This document shows, piece after piece, positions 8,490 through 17,602 of a stretch of DNA of 64,000 nucleotides. Source of the stretch: JAATFS01 sp037145635 (GTDB lineage: Bacteria > Pseudomonadota > Gammaproteobacteria > Xanthomonadales > Xanthomonadaceae); NCBI GenBank assembly GCA_037145635.1, contig JBBCXB010000004.1, forward strand, positions 248,001-312,000, read 5' to 3'. Below the pieces are notes generated by a model. The model was not told where the DNA came from, made no database searches, and saw only the letters and a program-made list of their open reading frames with translations. Each line of letters starts with the position of its first letter. Position 1 is the stretch's first letter. The translations under genes were made by a program, and so were the position numbers.

Positions 8490-8978
8490 ATGGCCACACC
8501 GCAGGAACTCGAAACCAAATTCTGGAAGGCGCTGAAGTCCGACCGCACCGTCATGCTCGGCCTGGACGGGGTCGAGGACGGCCACGCCCGCCCGATGACC
8601 GCGCAGCTGGAAGGCGACAGCGGCGGCCCGCTGTGGTTCTTCACGTCCAAGGACAACCTGCTGATCGACAAGCTCGGCGAAGGCCGCCGCGTCATCGCCG
8701 CCTTCAGCAGCAAGGGCCACGACCTGTTCGCCAGCATCAGCGGGTCGCTGCGCGAGGACACCCGCCGCGAGGTGGTCGAGCGCTTGTGGAACCCCTATGT
8801 CGCGGCCTGGTACGAGGGCGGCAAGGACGATCCCAAGCTCGCGCTGCTGCGGCTGGACCCCGACCACGCGCAGGTCTGGCTCAACGAATCCAGCCTGCTG
8901 GCCGGCATCAAGGTGCTGTTCGGTCGCGACCCGAAGGACGACTACCGCGACAAGGTCGCCGACGTCGACCTGCGCTGA
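8490..8978 (+). CDS. Pyridoxamine 5'-phosphate oxidase-like stress protein
   Basis: A 162-residue split-barrel protein of the general stress protein 26 / pyridoxamine oxidase-like group, which usually binds FMN or FAD. Features include the N-terminal ELETKFWKALKSDRTVMLGL segment, RPMTAQLEG and GPLWFFTSKDN (the typical beta-barrel core), a central AFSSKGHDLFASISGSL strand pair and a C-terminal WYEGGKDDPKLALLRLDP segment. The ATG at 8490 starts the domain exactly where the family begins; a long upstream open extension lacks similarity. No substrate can be assigned. Confidence 0.85.
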   Translation: MATPQELETKFWKALKSDRTVMLGLDGVEDGHARPMTAQLEGDSGGPLWFFTSKDNLLIDKLGEGRRVIAAFSSKGHDLFASISGSLREDTRREVVERLWNPYVAAWYEGGKDDPKLALLRLDPDHAQVWLNESSLLAGIKVLFGRDPKDDYRDKVADVDLR

Positions 8979-9051
8979 GTCCCGCCATCGCCGGGGACCC
9001 GCGGCCGCCGACGGCCACGGGACACCGGCCCGTATTCCGAGGAATGAATCC

Positions 9052-9348
9052 ATGACCGATCGCATCGAAGTAGGGCAGATGATCTTCCTGGCCGATGGCG
9101 AGCTGGGCGTCGGCGCCGTACGCGACGTGCTGCCCGATTCCGCGGAGCTGGTGATCAACATCCAGAACGGCGGCGACTTCACTATCCCGGCCTCGGCGGT
9201 GCGCGACGTGCACTCCGGCAAGGTGCTGCTGGATGCGGACGCGCTGCCCGAGCCGGTGCGCGAGGCGCTGCGGCATCCGCACGACAACGAGTTCCACGGC
9301 TCGACCTATGCCGCCGCCGATCCGCAGGACGGGGCGCTGAAGGACTGA
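9052..9348 (+). CDS. Small conserved-looking hypothetical protein
   Basis: A 98-residue acidic protein I do not recognise with certainty. It has no signal peptide and no transmembrane segment. The first 60 residues alternate short beta-strand-like stretches (GQMIFLADG, ELVINIQNGG, DFTIPASAVRDVHSGKVLLD) reminiscent of small PRC-barrel-like or DUF2171-like domains, followed by a polar tail. The ATG at 9052 follows CGAGGAATGAATC, giving a ribosome binding site. It lies 73 bases after the stress-type protein and may share its transcript. Confidence 0.65.
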   Translation: MTDRIEVGQMIFLADGELGVGAVRDVLPDSAELVINIQNGGDFTIPASAVRDVHSGKVLLDADALPEPVREALRHPHDNEFHGSTYAAADPQDGALKD

Positions 9349-9700
9349 GCCCGCGGCTGGACGTCGGAGGAGCTGCGCCGATCCGGGCATGACTGGCCGG
9401 ATCGGCGACGGTTGCGGTCCCTCCAGCGCAACGCCTGGAATCCACGGATGCGGCGGACCGGCTTCGTCAGGATTCGTGGACGCCGGGGACAGCCCGGGTG
9501 CCGGCAGGGCACCGATCGCAGTCGCTCCCGGTCACGGCACTTTGGGCCACGTTGCTCGAGAAGGGCACGTACGCCGCGCCCGCTACCCCGTCAGCGACGC
9601 AGGGCACTTCGGCGAGGCATGTCGAGGCCGGCGGGTATCGCCGGCATGGCCGCGAAGGCAGCCCGCCGCCGTGTGTCCATGGCGGCTGAACCCGGTGCCG
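9349..9700. other. Intergenic region between convergent genes
   Basis: 352 bases between the ends of the hypothetical gene (+) and the M23 peptidase (-). It holds the strong hairpin at 9377-9406 and a second 7-bp stem at 9627-9645. Nothing else recognisable was seen. Confidence 0.6.
9377..9406 (+). terminator. Perfect hairpin after the 9052 gene
   Basis: A perfect 10-bp stem (9377-9386 with 9397-9406) with a 10-nt loop begins 28 bases after the upstream stop. No T-run follows. Confidence 0.45.
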
Positions 9701-10546
9701 CTACTGCGTGCGCTCCAGCACCAGCAGCGGGTCGATGCGCACGTCGAACCAGTTCATGCCCCAGTGCAGGTGCGGCCCGGTCGCACGTCCGGTGGCGCCG
9801 ACCGCGCCGATGACCTGGCCCTGCTCGACGCGGTCGCCGACGCGCACGTCGATGCGCGACAGGTGCAGGAAGTTCGAACTCACCCCGTAGCCGTGGTCGA
9901 GCAGCAGGGTGCCGCCGGTCAGGTACAGGTCCGGCGCGGCGAAGGTGACCACGCCGGCGGCCGGGGCCTTGACGGGGGTGCCGGTGGGCGCGGCGATGTC
10001 CATGCCGGAGTGGCCGGCCCCGGGCTGGCCGTTGTAGATGCGGGCATTGCCGAAGCGGCCGCTGATGCGGCCCTGCACCGGCCAGGCGAAGGCCTGGGCG
10101 AAGTCGGTGCGCGCGTCGTCGCGGCCGCGCGCGGCGGTGACCTCGGCCTGCTCGCGCTGGATCCGCGCGGCGATCGCCGGCGGCGGGTTGACCGTCTTCG
10201 GCGGGACGCCGTTGACCCGCTCGACCGGCCAGTCGCGCGGCGTGACCGCGATGCCGACGGTCTGTGCGCGGCCGTCGGGCCCCTGCACCTGGAGCTGCAG
10301 CGGCCCCCTCTCGTCGCGGCCGATGCCGAACACCACGCTGCCGTAGTCGCTGACCCGCAGGCTGCGGCCGGCATAGCTCACCCGGCTGCCCGGCGCCACC
10401 TTGCCGATCACCAGCGCACCCTGCGAGGCGCTGGCCGGGAACACCGAACGCGCCGGGCCGGCGCCGTCCGCGGCGCCGGCCTGGGGTGTCCCGGCCGCGG
10501 CCGGGGCCAGCGCCAGCCCGAGCGCCAGCAACGCGCCGGCGCGCAT
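9701..10546 (-). CDS. Secreted M23 (LytM-type) metallopeptidase
   Basis: A 281-residue exported protein with a short Sec signal peptide (MRAGALLALGLALAPAAAG). A beta-rich N-terminal region covers about residues 35-110. The C-terminal LytM domain keeps both zinc motifs, HSGMD (HxxxD) and GPHLHWG (HxH), so it should be an active cell-wall peptidase rather than an EnvC/NlpD-type activator. Its ATG shares one base with the pyrC stop (TGATG), so it is the last gene of a yidD-pyrC-M23 operon. Confidence 0.88.
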   Translation of the reverse strand: MRAGALLALGLALAPAAAGTPQAGAADGAGPARSVFPASASQGALVIGKVAPGSRVSYAGRSLRVSDYGSVVFGIGRDERGPLQLQVQGPDGRAQTVGIAVTPRDWPVERVNGVPPKTVNPPPAIAARIQREQAEVTAARGRDDARTDFAQAFAWPVQGRISGRFGNARIYNGQPGAGHSGMDIAAPTGTPVKAPAAGVVTFAAPDLYLTGGTLLLDHGYGVSSNFLHLSRIDVRVGDRVEQGQVIGAVGATGRATGPHLHWGMNWFDVRIDPLLVLERTQ

Positions 10547-11895
10547 CAGCGGTCGAACGCCAGGCGCTGGCCGCGCGGTGCGCCGACCAGGCGCTGGCCG
10601 TCCCAGACCTGCTCGCCGTTGACCCAGGTCGCGGCCACCTTCGAGCGGAACGTGGTGCCCTCGAACGGCGACCAGCCGCACTTGGACAGCACGTCCTCGC
10701 GCCGCACCGTGAACGGGGTGGCGTCGATCATCACCAGGTCGGCCCAGTAGCCCTCGCGCAGGAAACCGCGCTGCGCCACGTCGAACAGCTGCGCCGGCGC
10801 ATGCGCGAACTTCTGCACGATCCGGGTGACCGGCAGCCGGCCCTCGTGCACCAGCTCCAGCGCGGCGACCAGGGCGTACTGCACCAGCGGCAGCCCCGAG
10901 GGCGCCTGGGCGTAGGGCTTCTGCTTCTCCTCCCAGGTGTGCGGGGCGTGGTCGGTGGCGAGCACGTCGATCACGTCCTCGGCCAGGGCGGCGATCAGCG
11001 CCTCGCGGTCGTCGGCGTCCTTGATCGCGGGGTTGCACTTGATCAGGTTGCCCAGGCGCGCGTAGTCGCCGCGGTCGAAGCGCAGGAAGTGGATGCAGGT
11101 CTCTGCGGTGATGCGCTTGCGCACGCGGCCGTCCGCGCCGACCAGCGGCCCGCGCTCGAACAGCGCCAGCTCGTCGGCGGTGGAGATGTGCAGCACGTGC
11201 AGGCGGGTGCCGTGCCGGCGCGCCAGCGCCACCGCCAGTTCCGAGGACTTGAGGCAGGCCTGGCGCGAGCGGATGTCCGGATGCATCTCCGGGGTCAGCG
11301 CCTCGCCGTAGCGGGCCCTGAACTCGGCCAGGGTCGCATCGATGGTCGGCGTGTCCTCGCAATGGGTGATGATCGGGGTCGGCGCGTCGCGGAAGATCGC
11401 GTCCAGCGTGGCCGGGTCGTCGACCAGCATGTTGCCGGTGGAGGCGCCCATGAACACCTTGATGCCGGGGGCGGTGGCCGGGTCCAGCGACTGGATCGCG
11501 GCCAGGTTGTCGTTGCTGGCGCCCAGGTAGAAGCCGTAGTTGCCCCAGGCGCGGCCGGCGGCGGCGTCGTACTTGGCCTGCAACGCGGCGGCGTCGAGCG
11601 TGGGCGGGTTGGTGTTGGGCATGTCCATGAAGCTGGTCAGGCCGCCGGCCACCGCCGCGGCCGATTCGCTGGCGATGTCGCCCTTGTGGGTCAGGCCCGG
11701 TTCACGGAAATGCACCTGGTCGTCGATCATGCCGGGCAGCACCCAGCGCCCGGCCGCGTCGACGACCTGCTCGCCGGGCTGGGCGGCCAGCTGCGGGGCG
11801 ATCTGCTGGATGCGGCCGTCCTCGATGCGCAGGTCGGCGTCGAATTCCTTGCCCTCGTTGACCAGGCGGGCGTTGACGATCAGGGTACGGCTCAT
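10546..11895 (-). CDS. pyrC: Dihydroorotase, class I
   Basis: Zinc enzyme that cyclises carbamoyl-aspartate to dihydroorotate in pyrimidine synthesis. The 449-residue amidohydrolase has the metal motif DDQVHFREPG (DxHxR), FMDMPNTNPP, HCEDTPTI, a NPAIKD segment and ATDHAPHTWEEK carrying the catalytic Asp. The length and motifs fit the long class I enzymes rather than the ~345-residue E. coli class II enzyme. The ATG at 11895 overlaps the yidD stop (ATGA). Confidence 0.93.
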   Translation of the reverse strand: MSRTLIVNARLVNEGKEFDADLRIEDGRIQQIAPQLAAQPGEQVVDAAGRWVLPGMIDDQVHFREPGLTHKGDIASESAAAVAGGLTSFMDMPNTNPPTLDAAALQAKYDAAAGRAWGNYGFYLGASNDNLAAIQSLDPATAPGIKVFMGASTGNMLVDDPATLDAIFRDAPTPIITHCEDTPTIDATLAEFRARYGEALTPEMHPDIRSRQACLKSSELAVALARRHGTRLHVLHISTADELALFERGPLVGADGRVRKRITAETCIHFLRFDRGDYARLGNLIKCNPAIKDADDREALIAALAEDVIDVLATDHAPHTWEEKQKPYAQAPSGLPLVQYALVAALELVHEGRLPVTRIVQKFAHAPAQLFDVAQRGFLREGYWADLVMIDATPFTVRREDVLSKCGWSPFEGTTFRSKVAATWVNGEQVWDGQRLVGAPRGQRLAFDR

Positions 11896-12158
11896 GGGTG
11901 GTTTCCTGTGCAGCGGCAAGAAGGGGAGGACGCCTCGGCCCCGGGGACCGGGTCGAACCCGCCGGGGTGGAAGGGATGGCAGCGGCCGAGCCGGCGTGCG
12001 GCCAGCCAGGCCCCGCGCAGGGGCCCGAAGCGGGCGATGGCGGTCATCGCGTACTCCGAACAGCTGGGCACGAAACGGCAGCGCGGCCCGAGCAGCGGGC
12101 TGACGAAGCGCTTGTAGAGCCGCAGCAGGGCGATGAGCAGGCGTCCGATCACTTGCAT
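11892..12158 (-). CDS. yidD: Membrane protein insertion efficiency factor YidD
   Basis: Small protein thought to help YidC-dependent membrane insertion. The 88-residue product has an N-terminal amphipathic/hydrophobic helix (IGRLLIALLRLYKRF) and the family signature SPLLGPRCRFVPSCSEYA followed by GRCHPFHPGGFDPVP. I chose the ATG at 12158; a GTG four codons upstream is possible and neither has a strong ribosome binding site. In most gammaproteobacteria yidD sits between rnpA and yidC; here it leads a pyrC operon instead. Confidence 0.93.
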   Translation of the reverse strand: MQVIGRLLIALLRLYKRFVSPLLGPRCRFVPSCSEYAMTAIARFGPLRGAWLAARRLGRCHPFHPGGFDPVPGAEASSPSCRCTGNHP

Positions 12159-12186
12159 ATGATAGGGCACTTGGATTAATACGTGG

Positions 12187-12215
12187 TTGCCGGGTAGGGT
12201 GGGGTAGGCTATAAA
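12187..12215 (+). promoter_or_regulatory. Promoter of the DksA-like gene
   Basis: TTGCCG (12187-12192) and TATAAA (12210-12215) are separated by 17 bases, a near-ideal sigma-70 promoter 45 bases before the GTG start of the DksA-like gene. Confidence 0.75.
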
Positions 12216-12259
12216 GGCCCGCTTTCCCGGGCCCCGGGGGAACCAAGGAAGAGCGTTTC

Positions 12260-13273
12260 GTGGCTGCTAAAAAACCTGCAAAGAAGGCCGTCAAGGCCGC
12301 CAAGAAAACCGCCAAGCCTGTTGTGAAGAAGGCGGCGGCGTCATCCGCTGCGAAGCCGGTCGCCAAGGCGACGAAGACCCCGGCCTCCAAGCAACCGGCT
12401 GCCAAGAAGGCACCCGCCAAGAAGGTCGTGGCCGCCCCGGCCGCGCCCGCTCCTGCGAAAAAGCCCGTGAAGACGGCCGCCAAGCCCGTTGCCGCCCCGG
12501 CAGCGAAGAAGGCGAGCCCGGCCGCCACCCCCGCGGTGGCCGCCAAGTCCGTACCGAAGTCGGCCAGCAAGCCGGCTCCGGCCAAGTCTGTCCCGGTCAA
12601 GGCTGCCAAGCCCGCTTCCGCCCCGGCCCCCGTGGCCGCGCCCGCGAAGTCGGCCCCCCGGTCCGCGACCCCGCCACTCAAGAATCCCGTGCCCGTTTCG
12701 AAATCTTCAGCGAAAACCCCGAGCAAGTCCGAACCGACCGCCAAGCCCGCCGCGACCCGTCCGGTCGGCAAGGTGGCCGTGGCCGTGACCTCCAAGCCGG
12801 CGGCACCGACCCCGCGCAGCAAGTACAAGGTGGTCGAGTACACCACCGACGAGGCCAGCGGCCGCCCGATCCTGCCGCAGGGCTACAAGCCGGCCGCGGA
12901 TGAGGAGTACATGAGCCCGCTGCAGCAGGAATACTTCCGGCAGCGCCTTCAGCAGTGGCGCAATGACCTGGTCGAGGAGTCCAAGCAGACCATCGAGAAC
13001 CTGCGCGAGGAAGTGCGCGACATCGGCGACGAGGCCGAGCGCGCGACCCGCGAGACCGAGAACTCGCTGGAACTGCGTACCCGCGACCGCTACCGCAAGC
13101 TGATCGGCAAGATCGACAGCACGCTCAAGCGCCTGGAAGCCGGCGACTACGGCTACTGCGTCGACACCGGCGAGGAGATCGGCCTGGACCGCCTCGAGGC
13201 GCGCCTCACCGCCGAGCGCACCATCGACGCGCAGGAGCGCTGGGAGCACATGCAGAAGCAGCAGGGCGACTGA
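12260..13273 (+). CDS. DksA/TraR-family protein with long Lys/Ala/Pro-rich N-terminal tail
   Basis: The last ~140 residues form a DksA: a coiled coil (QQEYFRQRLQQWRNDLVEES onward), a tip reading DIGDEAERA where E. coli DksA has FPDPVDRA, then SLELRTRDRYRKLIGKID. The zinc finger is degenerate: only Cys300 of the four cysteines remains (pattern CxxT-17-TxxA), as in zinc-independent DksA variants. The first ~190 residues are almost only K, A, P, S, T and V, like histone H1/AlgP tails, and should bind nucleic acid. The GTG at 12260 has AAGGAAGAG ahead. Probably modulates RNA polymerase with ppGpp; the tail may tether it to DNA (inference). Confidence 0.9.
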   Translation: MAAKKPAKKAVKAAKKTAKPVVKKAAASSAAKPVAKATKTPASKQPAAKKAPAKKVVAAPAAPAPAKKPVKTAAKPVAAPAAKKASPAATPAVAAKSVPKSASKPAPAKSVPVKAAKPASAPAPVAAPAKSAPRSATPPLKNPVPVSKSSAKTPSKSEPTAKPAATRPVGKVAVAVTSKPAAPTPRSKYKVVEYTTDEASGRPILPQGYKPAADEEYMSPLQQEYFRQRLQQWRNDLVEESKQTIENLREEVRDIGDEAERATRETENSLELRTRDRYRKLIGKIDSTLKRLEAGDYGYCVDTGEEIGLDRLEARLTAERTIDAQERWEHMQKQQGD

Positions 13274-13307
13274 TCGTCCCGCGCGCTGCCGCGATGCGAC
13301 GCCTTGC

Positions 13308-13333
13308 AAAGCCCGGCCCCGGCCGGGCTTTTT
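13308..13333 (+). terminator. Intrinsic terminator of the DksA-like gene
   Basis: An 11-bp stem, AAAGCCCGGCC with GGCCGGGCTTT (13308-13318 and 13321-13331), with a 2-base loop and trailing Ts, lies 34 bases after the stop. Classical rho-independent form. Confidence 0.92.
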
Positions 13334-13432
13334 GCTGGGAGCTGCGCGGCCGGCCCGGTCCGCGCCGGCGCGGGCCGCGCCCCGGCGCGCGCGACCGGAC
13401 GGGCCGGGCCGCCATGCCGCCCGGGGCGGCCG

Positions 13433-14677
13433 CTACTGCAGGTCGCGTAGGTCGAGCCGGCGCAGCGTCGGGTTCTTCCAGGCGGTGATGCCGGCCACGC
13501 TCAGCACCGCGAAGCCGCCCAGCACCACCGCCGGCACCAGGCCGAGCAGGCGCGCCATCGTGCCGGCGTAGAACGCGCCAAGCTCGTTGGAGGAACTGAT
13601 GAAGATGCCGTTGATCGAGGACACGCGGCCGCGCATCTCCTCCGGCGTGGCCAGCTGCAGGATGGTCGAGCGCACCACCACCGAGACCCCGTCGAAGGCG
13701 CCGTAGAACAGCAGGATCAGCGCCGACAGCCAGAAGTGCTGCGACAGCCCGAAGCCGATCACGCACAGGCCGAAGCCGGCCACCGCCGCCAGCAGCACCG
13801 CGCCGGCATGCTGCTGTAGCGGGTGCCGCGCCAGCCACAGGCCGACGCAGATCGAGCCCAGCGCCGGTGCCGCGCGCAGGATGCCCAGGCCTTCGGGCCC
13901 GTAGTGCAGGATCTCCTGCAGGAACGCCGGCAGCATCGCCACCACGCCGCCCAGCAGCACCGAGAACATGTCCAGCGCCATCGCCCCGACCATGATGCGG
14001 TTGCCGATCACGAAGCGCGCGCCCTCGGCGATGCTCCGGAAGATCGGCGCGGCCGGCCCCGCGTGCACCGGCTCGCTGACCCGGAGGGTGGCCAGGCAGG
14101 CCAGGGCCACCAGCGCGAAGCCCGTGGCCACGCCGTAGGCCAGGCCCTTGCCGCCCCAGCCGACCAGCACCCCGCCCAGCGCCGGACCCACCACCATGCC
14201 GGCCTGGAACACCACGCTGCCGAGCCCGGCGCCGCGCGCGAACTGGCCGCGCTCGAGCACGCGCGCGAACAGCGCGTTGTAGATCGGCGAAAGGAAGGCG
14301 CGGACCATGCCGGTCAGCGCGATCGCCGCATAGATCGGCCAGACGCCGTGGGCCGGCAGCCAGCCGACCGCCACCGCGCACAGCACCAGCGCGGTGGCGA
14401 CCAGGCCGGCGCAGGCGAGCATGCCGAGGCGGCGCCGCGGCAGGTGGTCGACCAGGTAGCCGGCGAACGGGGCCACGCAGAAGAACGGCAGCACCTCGGC
14501 CAGGCCGATCAGGCCGAGCGAGAACGGATTGCGGGTGACTTCGTAGATGTGCCAGCCGACGGTGACCGCGACCACCTGGTAGGACAGCATCGCGAAGATG
14601 CGGTAGGCCAGCAGCTGGGCGAAGCCCGGGCGCCTCAGCAGGGTCAGCGCGCCCTCGACCGGGAGCGGGGCGCTCAC
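13433..14677 (-). CDS. MFS transporter, EntS-like
   Basis: A 414-residue major facilitator of the 10-12 segment MFS_3 type, which includes siderophore and drug exporters. The motif-A region reads FAGYLVDHLPRRR between segments 2 and 3. The middle loop is PVHAGPAAPIFRSIAEGARFV, and the second half has ATPEEMRGRVSSINGIFI, typical of this group. The start is a GTG at 14677 that overlaps the sufE stop (GTGA). Substrate unknown. Confidence 0.85.
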   Translation of the reverse strand: MSAPLPVEGALTLLRRPGFAQLLAYRIFAMLSYQVVAVTVGWHIYEVTRNPFSLGLIGLAEVLPFFCVAPFAGYLVDHLPRRRLGMLACAGLVATALVLCAVAVGWLPAHGVWPIYAAIALTGMVRAFLSPIYNALFARVLERGQFARGAGLGSVVFQAGMVVGPALGGVLVGWGGKGLAYGVATGFALVALACLATLRVSEPVHAGPAAPIFRSIAEGARFVIGNRIMVGAMALDMFSVLLGGVVAMLPAFLQEILHYGPEGLGILRAAPALGSICVGLWLARHPLQQHAGAVLLAAVAGFGLCVIGFGLSQHFWLSALILLFYGAFDGVSVVVRSTILQLATPEEMRGRVSSINGIFISSSNELGAFYAGTMARLLGLVPAVVLGGFAVLSVAGITAWKNPTLRRLDLRDLQ

Positions 14678-15117
14678 GGCTGCGACTGCGCCTGGGCGGT
14701 GTCGCGGATGAAGGCCAGCATCGCCGCCACGCCGTTGCTGCGCGTGGGCGACAGGTGCTGGGCCAGGCCGATGTCCGCGATGTAGCGCGGCTCGGCGGCC
14801 AGGATCTCGTCCGCGCTGCGGCCGGAGTACACCCGCAGCGCGAGGTAGATCAGGCCCGAGACGATCGCCGAGTCGCTGACGGCATGGAAGTCCAGGCGCG
14901 CGGCATTGCCTTCCGGCACGATCCAGACCATCGACTGGCAGCCGTGCAGGCGGTGCTCCTCGTTCTTCCAGGCCTCGGGGAAGGGCGGCAGCTTGCGGCC
15001 GAGGTCGATCAGGTACTGGTAGCGCTCGGACCAGTCGCCGAAGAACGCGAATTCCTCGGCGATGGCGGCCTGGGCTTCGGCGGCGGTGGGTTCGAGCGGG
15101 AACGGGGAGGCGGTCAT
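14674..15117 (-). CDS. sufE: SufE-family sulfur acceptor
   Basis: Takes persulfide sulfur from a cysteine desulfurase (SufS or CsdA) for iron-sulfur cluster assembly. The 147-residue protein has the family pattern FFGDWSERYQYLIDLGRKLPPFP and the catalytic Cys60 in HGCQSMVWI. The last third, LSPTRSNGVAAMLAFIRDTA, is also typical. No suf operon is nearby; it is coupled to an MFS transporter downstream. Confidence 0.92.
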   Translation of the reverse strand: MTASPFPLEPTAAEAQAAIAEEFAFFGDWSERYQYLIDLGRKLPPFPEAWKNEEHRLHGCQSMVWIVPEGNAARLDFHAVSDSAIVSGLIYLALRVYSGRSADEILAAEPRYIADIGLAQHLSPTRSNGVAAMLAFIRDTAQAQSQP

Positions 15118-15334
15118 CGGCAGTCCGGCGGGGTACGGGCGGCGCCGCGCGCAACGGGCGGCACGGCGGAAGAGAGCGAGTGCGGGCCCGGCGCCGCGGC
15201 GGGCAGGGCCGGGCGCCGGGATGCGCCCGGCGGCTGCGCGCGGCCTCGGCGCGGCGGGCGGCGACCGCGCCCAGGCGTGCGGCGGCCGGGTCCGGCGGCG
15301 AGGCCGCGTGCGGAGGGGAGGGCGAGGGAGGACG

Positions 15335-16753
15335 TCAGGCGCGCTTCCACCGCACTCCCTGCGGCGTATCCTCGAGCACGATGCCCTCGGCGGCGAGCTG
15401 GTCGCGGATGCCGTCGGCGCGGGCGAAGTCGCGCGCCTGCTTGGCCGCGGCGCGCGCCTCGATCAGGGCCTGGATGCGGGCGTCCTCGGCATCGTCCGAG
15501 CCGCGCGAAAACCAGTCGGCCGGCGCCTGCTGCAGCAGGCCCAGCGCGCGCCCGGCGCCGACCAGTCGCGCGCGCAGCGCCTGCAGCGCGTTGACCTGCG
15601 CGGCGTCCGGGTCGCCAGGGACGACCTGGCTGCGCAGGGCGCGGGCCTCGCTGGCGAGGCTGGCCAGCACCGACAGCGCCAGCGGGGTGTTGAGGTCGTC
15701 GTCGAGCGCGGCTTCCACCTCGTCCGGGATCGCCGGCGCCGGCGCCGCGGCGTCCGGCAGCGCCAGCGCATCGAGGTCGCGCAAGGTGCCGTAGAGCCGG
15801 TCCAGGGTGCGCACCGACTGCTCGATCAAGGCCTCTGACCAGTCCAGCGGCTGCCGGTAGTGCGCGCTCAGCAGCGCGTAGCGCAGCGCCTCGGGCGGGT
15901 GCTTGGCGACCAGTGCGTGCACGGTCTCGATGTTGCCCAGCGACTTGCTCATCTTGGCGCCGCCGAAGTTGAGCATGCCGTTGTGCAGCCAGAACCGGGC
16001 GAACGTGGCGCCGCCGTGGGCGCATTCGCTCTGCGCGATCTCGTTCTCGTGGTGCGGGAACTGCAGGTCGACGCCGCCGGCGTGGATGTCGATGGTCGGG
16101 CCCAGGTGCGCGGCCGCCATCGCCGAGCACTCGATGTGCCAGCCGGGGCGGCCGCGGCCCCACGGCGAGTCCCAGCCCGGGAGCTCGTCGGAGGAGGGCT
16201 TCCACAGCACGAAGTCGCCGGCGTCGCGCTTGTACGGCGCCACTTCGACCCGCGCGCCGGCCAGCATCTCCTCCGGATCGCGCCGCGACAGCTTGCCGTA
16301 GCCGTCGAAGCTGGACACCGCGAACAGCACGTGGCCCTCGGCGGCATAGGCGTGGCCGGAAGCGATCAGCCGTTCGATCATCGCCACGATCTGCGGGATG
16401 TGGGCGGTGGCCTCCGGCTCGATGTCCGGCGCGGCCACGCCGAGCGCGGCCATGTCCTGGCGATAGGCGGCGGCGAAGCGGTCGGTGATGGTGGCGATCG
16501 GCACGCCCTGCGCCTGGGCGGCGGCGTTGATCTTGTCGTCCACGTCGGTGATGTTGCGGGCATAGCGCAGCGCGCCGTAGCGCCGGCGCAGCAGCGCCGC
16601 GAGCACGCCGAACACGACCGGGCCGCGGGCGTTGCCGATATGGACGAAGTTGTAGACGGTCGGGCCGCACACATACAGGGTGGGGCTGGCCGGATCGAGC
16701 GGCGTGAACGGCTCGACCCGCCGCGTCAGGTTGTTGTGCAGGCGCAGGCTCAT
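15335..16753 (-). CDS. cysS: Cysteinyl-tRNA synthetase
   Basis: Class I aminoacyl-tRNA synthetase charging tRNA-Cys. The 472-residue protein carries the HIGH-type motif HIGN, the KMSKS motif in GGAKMSKSLGN, and the zinc ligands Cys in LYVCGPTVYN, Cys in HIECSAMA, and HHENEIAQSEC. The C-terminal anticodon-binding region ends with DGIRDQLAAEGIVLEDTPQG. I prefer the ATG at 16753 (MSLRLHNNL); one two codons upstream at 16759 is possible. A 217-base stretch separates it from sufE. Confidence 0.97.
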   Translation of the reverse strand: MSLRLHNNLTRRVEPFTPLDPASPTLYVCGPTVYNFVHIGNARGPVVFGVLAALLRRRYGALRYARNITDVDDKINAAAQAQGVPIATITDRFAAAYRQDMAALGVAAPDIEPEATAHIPQIVAMIERLIASGHAYAAEGHVLFAVSSFDGYGKLSRRDPEEMLAGARVEVAPYKRDAGDFVLWKPSSDELPGWDSPWGRGRPGWHIECSAMAAAHLGPTIDIHAGGVDLQFPHHENEIAQSECAHGGATFARFWLHNGMLNFGGAKMSKSLGNIETVHALVAKHPPEALRYALLSAHYRQPLDWSEALIEQSVRTLDRLYGTLRDLDALALPDAAAPAPAIPDEVEAALDDDLNTPLALSVLASLASEARALRSQVVPGDPDAAQVNALQALRARLVGAGRALGLLQQAPADWFSRGSDDAEDARIQALIEARAAAKQARDFARADGIRDQLAAEGIVLEDTPQGVRWKRA

Positions 16754-16905
16754 CGGCATCCGGGGTGAAAACGCTCACGGATTCTACCGGCAGGGCCGCG
16801 CCGCGCGCACCTGCGCGTGCGCCGCGGCCGCGGACGGGAGGCGTTCAGCCCCGGGCGGGGTGCGGTCCATACACTAAGGTATTGCCTGTCCACCCGCCGG
16901 TGCTG

Positions 16906-17430
<525 letters not shown>

Positions 17431-17500
17431 ACGCGGCGCCTGCGCCTCCGGCCCGCGGCGGCTTGCGCGCGCCGCCCATGCATGCAAAGATGCGCGCCTC

Positions 17501-17602
17501 ATGAAAGCGAATGCCCACCAGCACGACACCAGCGCCGCCCGGATGGCCTCCGGCATGACGTCGCGCGCGCGTCGACCGGAATCCCACATTCTCGCTGGGT
17601 AA
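17501..17602 (+). CDS. Putative leader peptide of the arginine operon
   Basis: A 33-codon ORF with four Arg codons, CGG (codon 14), CGC (22), CGT (24) and CGA (25), the last three in the cluster SRARRPES. It ends with SHILAG and TAA at 17600-17602. Its last codons overlap RNA segments able to form alternative hairpins ahead of a terminator. No good ribosome binding site precedes the ATG; a weak TTGCGC (17463-17468) / AAAGAT (17486-17491) pair spaced 17 bases would start transcription almost at the ATG, giving a leaderless message. Translation is inferred only from this architecture. Confidence 0.6.
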   Translation: MKANAHQHDTSAARMASGMTSRARRPESHILAG

